This document shows positions 1-8,094 of a DNA stretch of 16,976 nt, piece after piece. Numbering within the stretch: position 1 is the stretch's first letter; each line of letters opens with the position of its first letter. The translations under genes were made by a program, and so were the position numbers. A model generated the notes under the pieces. That model was not told the DNA's origin. It did no database searches and saw only the letters and a program-made list of their open reading frames with translations. The DNA lies in contig CAJMQM010000015.1 in assembly GCA_905215615.1 (NCBI GenBank), positions 1 through 16,976 on the forward strand, written 5' to 3'. The stretch comes from an uncultured bacterium. Lineage in GTDB: Bacteria > Bacillota > Clostridia > TANB77 > CAG-508.

Positions 1-821
1 TCTGCTATATCTGATATTTTCTTTTCGTGTAATGCTTCTGCAAGTAATATTATTTCTTTTTCGTTACCATTTAATATTTCCTTATTTAATTTATATATAG
101 TATTAATTCCCAGTACATTGTGTATATCTTCATATTCTTGAAGTGTATTTAATAACTTTTTGTTGTCCTTGTATTCTTCTAAAACAGTTGGATTTTTTCT
201 ACTTGGGTATCTTATTAAATAACCATTACTATATAGTTTTAATTCAAATATGTTAGTATATTTTGTAGAAATAGGCATAACACCATAGAAATAGTTATAG
301 TAATCTTCGCAAAAGTATAAAGACACTGTATCTTTGTTTTTATTATCAAGTTGTAATTTTCCCCTTAATGTTTGTTCTTTATTATAAAAATTCTCCGCTT
401 CTTCTTTTGTCATTACAACCTTTTTTATTTCATGGTCTTCTTCTATTATTTTTTGCATTTCTTTGCTAACATTATCTAACATTTCTTGTGTTACTTGCAT
501 ATTATCAATTTGGCAAAATGTTGCATTTGATAATTGATAGTTTACTGTAAGTAGTGCCTCTGGGTATAGCTTGTTAAATGCTTTAGACATTATTAGTAAA
601 AGCCCTCTTACATATATTCTCATACCATCTGTAGATGATATATCTATAAATTGTACTTTTTCGTCCTCTTTTGGCTCATAGTTTAAGCTTCTTATCTCAT
701 TATTACATTTACAAGCTATTATCTCTGTTTTGCTGTTTTCTATTTCATTTTTAAATATATCTATAATTTTCTTGTTGCTACCCATTTCTACTGTTTTATC
801 GCCTTTATAAACTAGTTCCAT
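1..821 (-). CDS. Nucleoside (uridine) kinase with ThrRS-like N-terminal domains, 3' part cut off by window edge
   Basis: I translated this by hand from the ATG at 819-821; 273 codons remain open to the left edge. A good ribosome site (AAGGAGA, 6 nt before the ATG) supports the start. The family fuses a ThrRS-like TGS and second additional domain to a C-terminal P-loop kinase that phosphorylates uridine or related nucleosides. Residues 1-65 are TGS-like. Residues 60-115 resemble the ThrRS editing domain (IYVRGLLLIMSKAF against AYWHTTSHIMAQAV in the ThrRS of this window). Residues ~190-250 include the FCEDYYNYFYG and RYPSRKNP stretches seen in this family, and the fragment ends in EALHEKKISDIAD, which usually lies just before the kinase domain. 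The Walker A motif itself lies outside the window. The editing-site histidines of ThrRS are replaced by Arg72 and Leu76, so this copy should not edit. It starts 18 nt after the preceding gene, hence probably one transcript with thrS. Confidence 0.85.
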   Translation of the reverse strand, partial: MELVYKGDKTVEMGSNKKIIDIFKNEIENSKTEIIACKCNNEIRSLNYEPKEDEKVQFIDISSTDGMRIYVRGLLLIMSKAFNKLYPEALLTVNYQLSNATFCQIDNMQVTQEMLDNVSKEMQKIIEEDHEIKKVVMTKEEAENFYNKEQTLRGKLQLDNKNKDTVSLYFCEDYYNYFYGVMPISTKYTNIFELKLYSNGYLIRYPSRKNPTVLEEYKDNKKLLNTLQEYEDIHNVLGINTIYKLNKEILNGNEKEIILLAEALHEKKISDIA

Positions 822-839
822 ATTTCGTCTCCTTGCATA

Positions 840-3143
840 TTAATTTTCGTACTCTATTACATTTACTTTAAGTACTTTACTAGTATATTCGTCCTCATAT
901 ATGTTAATGTTAAATTCTTCTTGTTTTATTTCTTTTATATTAGTTTTAAAAGTGTCAAATAGAATTTCTGTAGATATGTTCATACCTACTGGCAATGTTT
1001 TATTAAAATTATCGTAAAAAACATAGTTTGTATAAAATGCAACAGGTGTGCCTTCTTTTATATTTACTTTATATAAATATAATTCCTTGCTTTTTTTGAA
1101 ATCTGCATTTTTAAACTCATTTTTTGGATTAATATTAAACAAATTTAGATTTTCTATATTTATTTTCTTAGTACTTATCTTATATATCGAAATATCCGAA
1201 TTTGTTTTTATTTTGTTTAATGCTTCCTTAATTAGTTTTAAACAACTTCTAGCATTATCTATAAACTCGTCTAAAGTAAGTTCTTTACTAATATTTAAAA
1301 TTCTATATTTGTCTTTCTTTGTTTCTCTGTGTTTAGTATTGTTAATTACGTTCTTTTCTCTATCTGTTGATAGTATATTTCCAAATACATCAAACTCTAC
1401 AAGGTTAGTATTTTTTAATTCATCATTAAATGATTTTTTTAGTTGTTTTAGTTCTTTTTCTATTTCTTTTAATTGTTTTTCTGTTAGGTCACTACTCTTT
1501 TGGGTTTCGTTTAGTATTTGCATAGTTTTAGTACAATACCTAAATATATATAAAGCATCTGCCTCATTTTTAGAAAGCTTTACTCTTTGAATTTCGTCTA
1601 TTTTTTTGCCTAGTTCTTCCATGTCTCTATCTGCATCAAATAACTTTCCTATGTTTTCGTTGTTATCTTCGTCTAAGTCTCCTTCGTTTAGTCCAGGGAG
1701 CTCATCTTTATTAGCAAATTTCCAAAATTCAAATATGCTTTTTTTATGGCTATTTATTTCTGCAATATATATTTTAGAATTTTTTATTTTTCTAGTTAAG
1801 TTTTCTGTTTTTAGTTCTAATGCTTTTACGTCTAGCTCTACGTTTTTATATTCTTTTCTAATTGCCTCTAGTTTTGTTACAATTTCTATAATATCTTCTA
1901 TTGTATATATTTTTTTCTCTACAAATTCGTATGTTACTATATCTTTTGAGCTAACTTGTACTTCTTCTTCATCTTCACTATTTGTTCTTCTTTTTATAGA
2001 AACAACTTCTTTTTTCTTTCTTCCATTGAAAAAGTATTTTACTTTACCAAAGAACGACTTTTTACACTCTAAGAAAGTAGATATTTGTTTTTGTTTTTCT
2101 AAATATTCTGCATTTTGTCCTTCTACTTTTTTCTTTAATTTACTTAGCATAGCTTCTTTTTTAGCTTTTTGCTTTACTATTTCTTTTATTTCTTCAATTC
2201 TTATTTTAGCTTGTTCTTTTATAAATTCTGGCAAAGTTTCGTATGTTATAACAGTATTATTATATTTAAGTTCTAGTTCTCCTAATTCGTTTATTGCAGT
2301 TTTAAAAATGTAGTCATTTGGAAAACTTGTAGAAAGTAAAAATAGTGCTTTAAATAGTTTATACCTTTCTATACATGAATCTTTTTCTTTAAGCTCTATT
2401 ACATATTCGCTTTCAATGTTATCATATACTTTTGCTTTTCCTACAATTTTAATTGTAGAATTTTCTTTTTTGTCAAATACCTCAAATACTGTTGGCCACT
2501 CTTTTGTAAAGTACCATAAATAGTTCTCCAAATCTGTTATTTGGAGACTTGTATATAGTTTACCCGAATATTCCATATGTGTTATTGGAACAAATATATA
2601 AGATTTCTTTTTGGTTTTTCTGCTTTCTATTTGTTTTTTTATTAAGTAAAATAAAGCTACATTATTTACTTCTGTGGTTGGTACAAGCATAAAATATTTT
2701 TGACTTTCTGGAGCATAATATATTTGCCAAATATAGTTGTTTTCGTATTTTACTTTTATAGGTATTTCTTCGTTAAGTTTTTCTTGTTCTTCGTCTATTT
2801 TATTTATATCTTCTAGCTTTAAATTACCCAACATTGCCATAAAAGTTTCAAAGTTTTCTGCATTTTTCTTAGTGCTTGTATCTAAGTAATTACATAATGG
2901 TTCTGCCCTTTTATATCTTTGTTCTAAGTCTGCTGTTCTATCCAATGGAGTAAGCAGTATTTCTATATCTGTTACATTTATATATTTATATATTTTATAG
3001 TTTAAGTCATCATGTGATTTTGTAGGCTTAAAATTTAAAGGCTCAAAATCCTTTAAAAAGCTAGGTAGCCTTTTTAGGTTTAAGCCTATAAATTTTAATT
3101 TATCTTCTATTACATTTTTGTTTTCATCTGTATTTCTTGGCAT
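840..3143 (-). CDS. Large coiled-coil protein of unknown function between thrS and the nucleoside kinase
   Basis: I do not recognise this 767-residue protein. The start is well supported: GGAGG lies 5 nt before the ATG, and the gene begins 21 nt after thrS and ends 18 nt before the kinase gene, so it is almost certainly co-transcribed with both. It has no signal peptide and no transmembrane segment, which suggests a cytoplasmic protein. Residues ~1-300 look like a mixed alpha/beta region. Residues ~303-360, ~415-475 and ~510-580 are charged heptad-like helices, probably coiled coils. A basic-aromatic patch at 361-378 (KKSFFGKVKYFFNGRKKK) could bind nucleic acid or a membrane surface. Residues ~380-410 and ~485-510 are acidic linkers, and ~640-767 looks beta-rich. 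I see no Walker motif, zinc-binding cysteines or nuclease signature. Base composition matches its neighbours, so recent transfer is not suggested. A structural or scaffold role is only a guess. Confidence 0.9.
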   Translation of the reverse strand: MPRNTDENKNVIEDKLKFIGLNLKRLPSFLKDFEPLNFKPTKSHDDLNYKIYKYINVTDIEILLTPLDRTADLEQRYKRAEPLCNYLDTSTKKNAENFETFMAMLGNLKLEDINKIDEEQEKLNEEIPIKVKYENNYIWQIYYAPESQKYFMLVPTTEVNNVALFYLIKKQIESRKTKKKSYIFVPITHMEYSGKLYTSLQITDLENYLWYFTKEWPTVFEVFDKKENSTIKIVGKAKVYDNIESEYVIELKEKDSCIERYKLFKALFLLSTSFPNDYIFKTAINELGELELKYNNTVITYETLPEFIKEQAKIRIEEIKEIVKQKAKKEAMLSKLKKKVEGQNAEYLEKQKQISTFLECKKSFFGKVKYFFNGRKKKEVVSIKRRTNSEDEEEVQVSSKDIVTYEFVEKKIYTIEDIIEIVTKLEAIRKEYKNVELDVKALELKTENLTRKIKNSKIYIAEINSHKKSIFEFWKFANKDELPGLNEGDLDEDNNENIGKLFDADRDMEELGKKIDEIQRVKLSKNEADALYIFRYCTKTMQILNETQKSSDLTEKQLKEIEKELKQLKKSFNDELKNTNLVEFDVFGNILSTDREKNVINNTKHRETKKDKYRILNISKELTLDEFIDNARSCLKLIKEALNKIKTNSDISIYKISTKKINIENLNLFNINPKNEFKNADFKKSKELYLYKVNIKEGTPVAFYTNYVFYDNFNKTLPVGMNISTEILFDTFKTNIKEIKQEEFNINIYEDEYTSKVLKVNVIEYEN

Positions 3144-3164
3144 TTTTCCTCCAATTTTATACTA

Positions 3165-5093
3165 TTATTTGTAGTTTTTTACCTCGTCTACTATTTTGTT
3201 TATAAACTCGTCTAAGTTCATTTGACCAATATCTCCTTCTGTTCTAGAACGTACTCCTACTGCATTTGCCTCTATTTCTTTATCTCCTATTACAAGCATA
3301 TATGGTATTTTTTGAAGCTGAGCCTCACGTATTTTGTAACCTATTTTTTCGCTTCTGTCATCTACTGAAACTCTTATGCCTTTTTCTTGTAATTTTTCTT
3401 CTACTTTGTGTGCATATTCTATTTGCTTGTCTGAAATAGTTAGTATTTTTGCTTGTGTAGGAGCTAGCCATAATGGGAAAGCACCTTTTGTTTCTTCTAT
3501 TAAGAAGCACATGAATCTATCAAATGTACCTAAAATAGCTCTATGAATAACAACTGGTCTATGTTTTTCTCCATCTTGTCCTATATATTCTAACTCAAAT
3601 CTCTCTGGTAATAAGAAGTCTAATTGGCATGTTGAAACTGTTACATCATGTCCTACTGCAGATTTTAGTTGAACATCTAGTTTAGGTCCATAGAATGCTG
3701 CCTCTCCTTCTGCTTCATAGAAGTTAAGTCCTAATTCTGTTAAGATTTCTCTTAACTGACTTTCTGCTTTTTCCCACATTTCGTCATCATCAAAGTATTT
3801 ATGCTTGTCTGCTTTATCTCTTAATGATAACCTAAATTGATAGTCTTTAAATCCGAAGTCTTCATAAACAGATAATATTAATTTTACTACTCTTGCAACT
3901 TCTTCTTTTATTTGGTCTGGTCTAACAAATAAGTGTGCATCGTTTTGGCACATTTCACGTACTCTTTCTAGTCCACAAACACTTCCACTATCTTCAAATC
4001 TAAAGTCATGTGCAAGTTCTCCAATTCTAATTGGCAAATCTCTATATGAGTGTATTTTGTTTTTATACACTAACATGTGGTGTGGGCAGTTCATAGGTCT
4101 TAATACTAATTCTTCTGTATCTATTTTCATTACAGGGAACATATCTTCTTTGTAATGTGCCCAGTGTCCTGATGTTTTATATAAATCTACGTTTGCAAGA
4201 GATGGTGTGTATACGTGTTGGTAACCCATTGCTGTTTCTTTGTCTTGTATATATCTTTCTAAAAGTTTTCTAACAACTGCACCATTTGGTAAGTACATTG
4301 GTAAACCTGAACCTACTAATGGATGTGTCATAAATAATTCTAATTCTTTACCAATTTTTCTATGGTCTCTTTGTTTTGCTTCTTCTAGTTGTTGCATATA
4401 TTCTTCTACTTGACTTGCCTTAGGGAACGAAATACCATATATTCTTTGAAGCATTTTGTTGTTTTCGTTTCCTCTCCAATAAGCACCTGATGTAGAAAGT
4501 AATTTTACTGCTTTTACTTTTCCTGTACTCATTAAGTGTGGTCCTGCACAAAGGTCTGTAAATTCTCCTTGTTTATAAAAAGAAATTTCTTCGTTTTCTG
4601 GCAATTCCTCTATTAGTTCTACTTTGTATGGCTCGTCCATTTTTTTCATTAATTCTATTGCTTCATTTCTTGGAAGAGTATATCTTTCTATGCTTAAGTC
4701 TTCTTTTATTATTTTTTTCATTTCTTCTTCAATTTTTTCAAAGTCATTTTCTGAAATTGGTTTTTCTACATCAAAATCGTAGTAAAATCCACTTTCTATT
4801 GAAGGTCCAATAGTTAGTTTTACATTTTCACCATATATTCTTTTTACTGCTTGTGCCATAATGTGTGATGTTGTATGCCAATATGCTTTTTTTCCATCTA
4901 AGTCATCAAATGTTAAAATTTCTACTTTGCTATCCTTTTCTACTTTGTAGCGTAAGTCTTTTACTTCTCCGTCTCCCTTTCCTGCCATTGCGTTTCTGGC
5001 TAATCCTTCGCTAATTTTTTTTGCTATATCTAAAATTGATATACCTGGTTCTACTTCTAAACTTGAACCGTCTTTTAATTCTACTTTTATCAT
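3165..5093 (-). CDS. thrS: Threonyl-tRNA synthetase
   Basis: Class II synthetase that charges tRNA-Thr with threonine in the cytoplasm. At 642 residues it is of normal bacterial length. Domains in order: TGS (1-62), editing domain with the HxxxH site His73/His77, a CAGPH motif near 182, the catalytic core (~245-535) and the anticodon-binding domain (~540-642). The three zinc ligands that select threonine are all present: Cys336 (MNCPHHM), His387 (NDAHLF) and His517 (VVIHRA). Motif 2 (FRFEDSG, GLERVREM) is also intact. The start has AGAAGGG 10 nt upstream. The 126 nt back to pgi contain no T-box signature, unlike many Firmicute thrS genes, and no terminator; a small AT-only inverted repeat at 5178-5195 has no T-run after it. 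I found no convincing promoter there, so thrS may depend on read-through from pgi. It heads the thrS-unknown-kinase group. Confidence 0.98.
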   Translation of the reverse strand: MIKVELKDGSSLEVEPGISILDIAKKISEGLARNAMAGKGDGEVKDLRYKVEKDSKVEILTFDDLDGKKAYWHTTSHIMAQAVKRIYGENVKLTIGPSIESGFYYDFDVEKPISENDFEKIEEEMKKIIKEDLSIERYTLPRNEAIELMKKMDEPYKVELIEELPENEEISFYKQGEFTDLCAGPHLMSTGKVKAVKLLSTSGAYWRGNENNKMLQRIYGISFPKASQVEEYMQQLEEAKQRDHRKIGKELELFMTHPLVGSGLPMYLPNGAVVRKLLERYIQDKETAMGYQHVYTPSLANVDLYKTSGHWAHYKEDMFPVMKIDTEELVLRPMNCPHHMLVYKNKIHSYRDLPIRIGELAHDFRFEDSGSVCGLERVREMCQNDAHLFVRPDQIKEEVARVVKLILSVYEDFGFKDYQFRLSLRDKADKHKYFDDDEMWEKAESQLREILTELGLNFYEAEGEAAFYGPKLDVQLKSAVGHDVTVSTCQLDFLLPERFELEYIGQDGEKHRPVVIHRAILGTFDRFMCFLIEETKGAFPLWLAPTQAKILTISDKQIEYAHKVEEKLQEKGIRVSVDDRSEKIGYKIREAQLQKIPYMLVIGDKEIEANAVGVRSRTEGDIGQMNLDEFINKIVDEVKNYK

Positions 5094-5219
5094 AAACTCA
5101 TTTCCCTTCTAAATTACTATTATGTTTATGGCTTATTTTACATTTTACTTAACACCCATTTTTTCTGCTTTATATAGAATTTAATGAGTTAAATTAGTAT
5201 TTTTGTAAAATTCACCTTA

Positions 5220-6536
5220 TTATTTATCTTCATACCCTGGTTTCTTTAGTAATTTAAACATATTGGTTTTGTATTTTTCTACCCCTGGCTGATTAAATGG
5301 ATTTACACCTATTAAATTTCCAGACATTGCTACTGCTAATTCAAAGAAATAAATTAGATGCCCTAGAGTTTCTTCGTTTAGCTCGCTCATATTTATTACT
5401 ATGTTTGGTACTCCTCCTTCTACATGTGCATTTATTGTACCTTCCATAGCTTTTTTATTAACATAGTCTAAATTCTTTCCTGCAAGATAATTTAAACCGT
5501 CTAAATTGTCGCCATCTTTTTTTATTTCTATGTCATTTTGACTTTTTTCAATGTTAATTACAGTTTCAAATAGGTTTCTTCTTCCTTCTTGTATATATTG
5601 ACCTAATGAGTGTAAATCTGTTGTAAATTCAGCACCTGTTGGGAATATTCCCTTTTTGTCTTTTCCTTCACTTTCACCAAATAGTTGCTTCCACCACTCT
5701 ATCATATAGTGTAGTTTTGGCTCATATGAAACCAAGATTTCGATATTTTTATTATCTTTATATAATAAATTTCTTATTACTGCATATTTGTAGCAGTCGT
5801 TATATTTTAAACTTTTATCTACATACTTTTCTTGTGCAAATCTTGCGCCGTTCATTAATTTAGTTATATCTATACCTGCTACTGCAATAGGTAATAGTCC
5901 TACTGCTGTTAAAACAGAGTACCTTCCTCCTATATTATCTGGTATAACAAAGGTTGTGTATTTTTCTGTGTCTGCAAGTTGTTTTAAAGCACCTTTTTTC
6001 TTATCTGTTGTAACATATATTCTTTTTTGTGCTTCTTTTAGTCCATATTTATTTTCTAATATTTCTCTAAAAATTCTAAAAGCTATTGCAGGCTCTGTGG
6101 TTGTTCCAGATTTAGAAATTACATTTATAGAAAAATCTCTATTTTCAATTAAATCAATAATGTCATTAATATAATTTGGATTTAAGTTATTTCCAACATA
6201 TAAAATCTGTGGAGTTTTTCTTTGCTCTTTTGGCAAATAGTTGTAAAAGGTGTGTGTTAAAGCATCTATTACAGCTCTTGCTCCCAAATAAGAACCACCA
6301 ATGCCAATAACAACTAGTATGTCTGAGTTTTCTTGTATTTTTTTAGCAGATTTTTTTATTTTTTCAAACTCTTTTTTGTCGTATTTGGTTGGCAATTCCA
6401 TCCACCCTAAAAATTCTTTTGGGTCATTTGCTTTTTCGTGTAGCTCATCATGAATTTTTTCTACTTCTTCAGCATATTTCATGATATTTTTTTCGGTTAC
6501 ATCGACATTATCAAAATTTACTTTAATATTGTCCAT
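5220..6536 (-). CDS. pgi: Glucose-6-phosphate isomerase
   Basis: Interconverts glucose 6-phosphate and fructose 6-phosphate in glycolysis and gluconeogenesis. The product is 438 residues from the start chosen here, normal for the short Firmicute form. Two family signatures are complete: DNIGGRYSVLTAVG (about 189-202) and GVNPFNQPGVEKYK near the C-terminus, whose final Lys423 is the expected catalytic lysine. Other family motifs are GIGGSYLGARA, SKSGTTTEPA (SIS sugar-phosphate binding), YIQEGRR with Glu317, and HVEGGVPNI with His371. The frame stays open 20 codons further upstream to 6596, but that stretch contains the ribosome site and the promoter, so ATG at 6534-6536 is the real start. Translation ends in tandem TAA codons. 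The gene has its own promoter and is insulated from spoIIP by a long hairpin; thrS follows 126 nt downstream. Confidence 0.97.
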   Translation of the reverse strand: MDNIKVNFDNVDVTEKNIMKYAEEVEKIHDELHEKANDPKEFLGWMELPTKYDKKEFEKIKKSAKKIQENSDILVVIGIGGSYLGARAVIDALTHTFYNYLPKEQRKTPQILYVGNNLNPNYINDIIDLIENRDFSINVISKSGTTTEPAIAFRIFREILENKYGLKEAQKRIYVTTDKKKGALKQLADTEKYTTFVIPDNIGGRYSVLTAVGLLPIAVAGIDITKLMNGARFAQEKYVDKSLKYNDCYKYAVIRNLLYKDNKNIEILVSYEPKLHYMIEWWKQLFGESEGKDKKGIFPTGAEFTTDLHSLGQYIQEGRRNLFETVINIEKSQNDIEIKKDGDNLDGLNYLAGKNLDYVNKKAMEGTINAHVEGGVPNIVINMSELNEETLGHLIYFFELAVAMSGNLIGVNPFNQPGVEKYKTNMFKLLKKPGYEDK

Positions 6537-6541
6537 CTTAT

Positions 6542-6550
6542 CTCCTCCTT
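6542..6550 (-). promoter_or_regulatory. Ribosome binding site of pgi
   Basis: AAGGAGGAG lies 5 nt before the ATG at 6534-6536. It is the strongest Shine-Dalgarno site in the window and fixes the pgi start. The longer open frame would translate through it. Confidence 0.93.
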
Positions 6551-6567
6551 CGTTTTGTACTAGCAAT

Positions 6568-6596
6568 AGTATATAACATTTGAAGGGTTTATTCAA
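6568..6596 (-). promoter_or_regulatory. Sigma-A-type promoter of pgi
   Basis: The -35 box TTGAAT (6591-6596) and the -10 box TATACT (6568-6573) are separated by exactly 17 nt. Transcription should begin near 6561, leaving a leader of about 25 nt that contains the AAGGAGG site. The last six spacer bases (ATGTTA) are the same as in the promoter at 16519-16547. Confidence 0.75.
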
Positions 6597-6599
6597 TAG

Positions 6600-6662
6600 A
6601 AAACAAAATATTTTAGATAAATTAGAATTTGCTTTTCAAATTTATCTAAAATATTTTGTTTT
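6600..6662 (-). terminator. Long perfect hairpin between spoIIP and pgi, probable terminator
   Basis: Arms 6600-6623 and 6639-6662 are perfectly complementary over 24 bp with a 15-nt loop. The descending arm on the minus strand ends TTTTGTTTT, which can act as the U-tract. It lies 33 nt after the spoIIP stop and ends next to the -35 box of pgi, so it separates the two transcripts. The stem is very A+T-rich and there is no T-run beyond it, so termination strength is uncertain. The symmetric A/T flanks could also stop plus-strand antisense transcription. Confidence 0.72.
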
Positions 6663-6695
6663 AATATTCAGATATTATATTTTCCATAAGTGCAT

Positions 6696-8009
6696 TTATT
6701 TAAATGTTTCGTCTAAAACTTTTGCCAAGTATTTCATACTAACTAAACATTGATCTAATGTGTTTCCTGTTGCTCCAACTTCTATCAAGCTTGCTGCTTT
6801 TGATACTTGTTGGTTATAACCCGAATATCGCAAAATTATTGGTCTAAATAATCCAGGGTAGAGTTCATTTGCTTTTTGTTGTACTTTTATAGCAAATTTA
6901 AGGTTTTGCTGCCACTCTGTATGTGGTATACTGCTTCCATTTCCACCTACAACAAACATTATTTGTGCAGCATATTCATCTCCTATTTTTACAGTTGGTG
7001 CATATGTATTATCTCCAACCGCATCTCTATGTACATCTATAACTATGTCTGTATTTTTATTTTCTTCTAACAATTTCGTAACTGTATTTAAAGAACTTGA
7101 GTATGACCCTGTATATGATGGGTAATCGTGGTAATTTTCGTCATGTATTACATTAAAACCATATGATTTTAAATGTGTTGTTAATTCTTTGCCTACACGA
7201 ATTACAGAGTAATTTTTGTCTGTTGTCCTAAAGTTCCCCGTTTGTTTATATTGGTATTTTTCGCTTGCTGTATAACTTTCACAAGAGTGTGTTTGATAAA
7301 TTATAATATTATCTGTATTTATTTTTAAACTTGTTGGGTCTAGTACTTCATTTGTTAACTTATATTCAGTTTCGTTTTTTATTTTTACACCATAATATTC
7401 TTTGGTGTATTTTGGAGTTACATTTGATTCTAGCACTTCTGTTTTTAGCCCTGTTTGCGCTTGTTCTATGTTTTCATCTTCGATATTTTCTTCTGTATTA
7501 TTTTCACTTGAATTGTTTTCAGTTCCTCTTTCTGTCATTTGTTTGCTATCTTTAGTAGATTTTAAACTGTCTATTGCTCCTAAGTTTACGCTTAATATTT
7601 CTTCTATTGTTTTATTTTCTTTTGGACCACTATCGTTATTTTCTTTGCTATTTACTTGTGCCATTACAGGAACACTTACATCTAAGCATGACAAAAGATT
7701 TTTCCATTTATTTTCCAAATTTTTAAAATTCTCTGTCTCTCCATTATTTGAATTATTATTTTCATTATTGCTTGAATTATTTTCTTCTTCCACTTTCTTT
7801 TTTTCAGTGTTTGCATTTTCTGCTTCTGTACTAGCATCTAATTCTGCAACAGCATTTGCTCCTTCTCCTTCATTTTTTTTGCCATTCTCCACATTATTCT
7901 TTATATTTAAAAAATATCTAGTAAGTCCAACTACAATTGCTATTATTATAGTTATTTTTACTAGATATTTTATAATGTCTTTTAGACTAATTACTGCCAT
8001 ATTAATCAT
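6696..8009 (-). CDS. spoIIP: Stage II sporulation protein P, septal peptidoglycan hydrolase
   Basis: SpoIIP is an amidase/endopeptidase that works with SpoIID and SpoIIM to thin septal peptidoglycan and drive engulfment of the forespore. The product has 437 residues. A single hydrophobic segment at about 12-34 anchors it in the membrane. Residues ~37-220 are a long Asn/Glu/Ser-rich linker. The catalytic domain (~225-437) carries the family motifs: THSCESY with His241 and Glu244, IDVHRDA with His327, and LIEVGATGN with Glu410, a plausible metal site. The NLKFAIKVQQKANELYPGLFRPI and YNQQ stretches are also typical. The start has AAAGGAG about 12 nt upstream, rather far; Met4 is an alternative but further still. 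It follows hisS after 85 nt with a sigma-E-like promoter between them, and gpr, its common neighbour, is not in this window. Confidence 0.95.
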   Translation of the reverse strand: MINMAVISLKDIIKYLVKITIIIAIVVGLTRYFLNIKNNVENGKKNEGEGANAVAELDASTEAENANTEKKKVEEENNSSNNENNNSNNGETENFKNLENKWKNLLSCLDVSVPVMAQVNSKENNDSGPKENKTIEEILSVNLGAIDSLKSTKDSKQMTERGTENNSSENNTEENIEDENIEQAQTGLKTEVLESNVTPKYTKEYYGVKIKNETEYKLTNEVLDPTSLKINTDNIIIYQTHSCESYTASEKYQYKQTGNFRTTDKNYSVIRVGKELTTHLKSYGFNVIHDENYHDYPSYTGSYSSSLNTVTKLLEENKNTDIVIDVHRDAVGDNTYAPTVKIGDEYAAQIMFVVGGNGSSIPHTEWQQNLKFAIKVQQKANELYPGLFRPIILRYSGYNQQVSKAASLIEVGATGNTLDQCLVSMKYLAKVLDETFK

Positions 8010-8047
8010 ATTAATATATTTCTCCTTTGTCCAAGTTCTTATATACT

Positions 8048-8076
8048 AATATATGCTAGCAGTATTAGATTTATGA
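8048..8076 (-). promoter_or_regulatory. Sigma-E-like sporulation promoter of spoIIP
   Basis: On the minus strand TCATAAA (8070-8076) and CATATATT (8048-8055) are separated by 14 nt. This resembles the sigma-E pattern of Bacillus and Clostridium (about ATATT, then 13-15 nt, then CATACAAT), and spoIIP is a known sigma-E target in the mother cell. Start of transcription would be near 8041, giving a leader of about 32 nt. An overlapping TTGTCA could form a poorer sigma-A promoter. Confidence 0.55.
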
Positions 8077-8094
8077 CAAACTATATAATTAATT

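Noticed and set aside
1606..2313. Plus-strand open frame of 235 codons
   Set aside because: It lies wholly antisense to the 767-residue gene, has a Ser/Phe-rich translation typical of the reverse strand of Lys/Glu-rich coding DNA, and has no ribosome site.
5178..5195. AATTTAA-4 nt-TTAAATT inverted repeat between pgi and thrS as a terminator
   Set aside because: Only 7 A/T pairs and no T-run follows on either strand.
6537..6596. N-terminal extension of pgi by 20 codons
   Set aside because: This stretch contains AAGGAGG 7 nt before the inner ATG and a full sigma-A promoter, so it is untranslated.
7402..8049. Plus-strand open frame of 215 codons
   Set aside because: Antisense to spoIIP; its Ser/Phe-rich composition mirrors the Glu/Asn-rich linker of SpoIIP.
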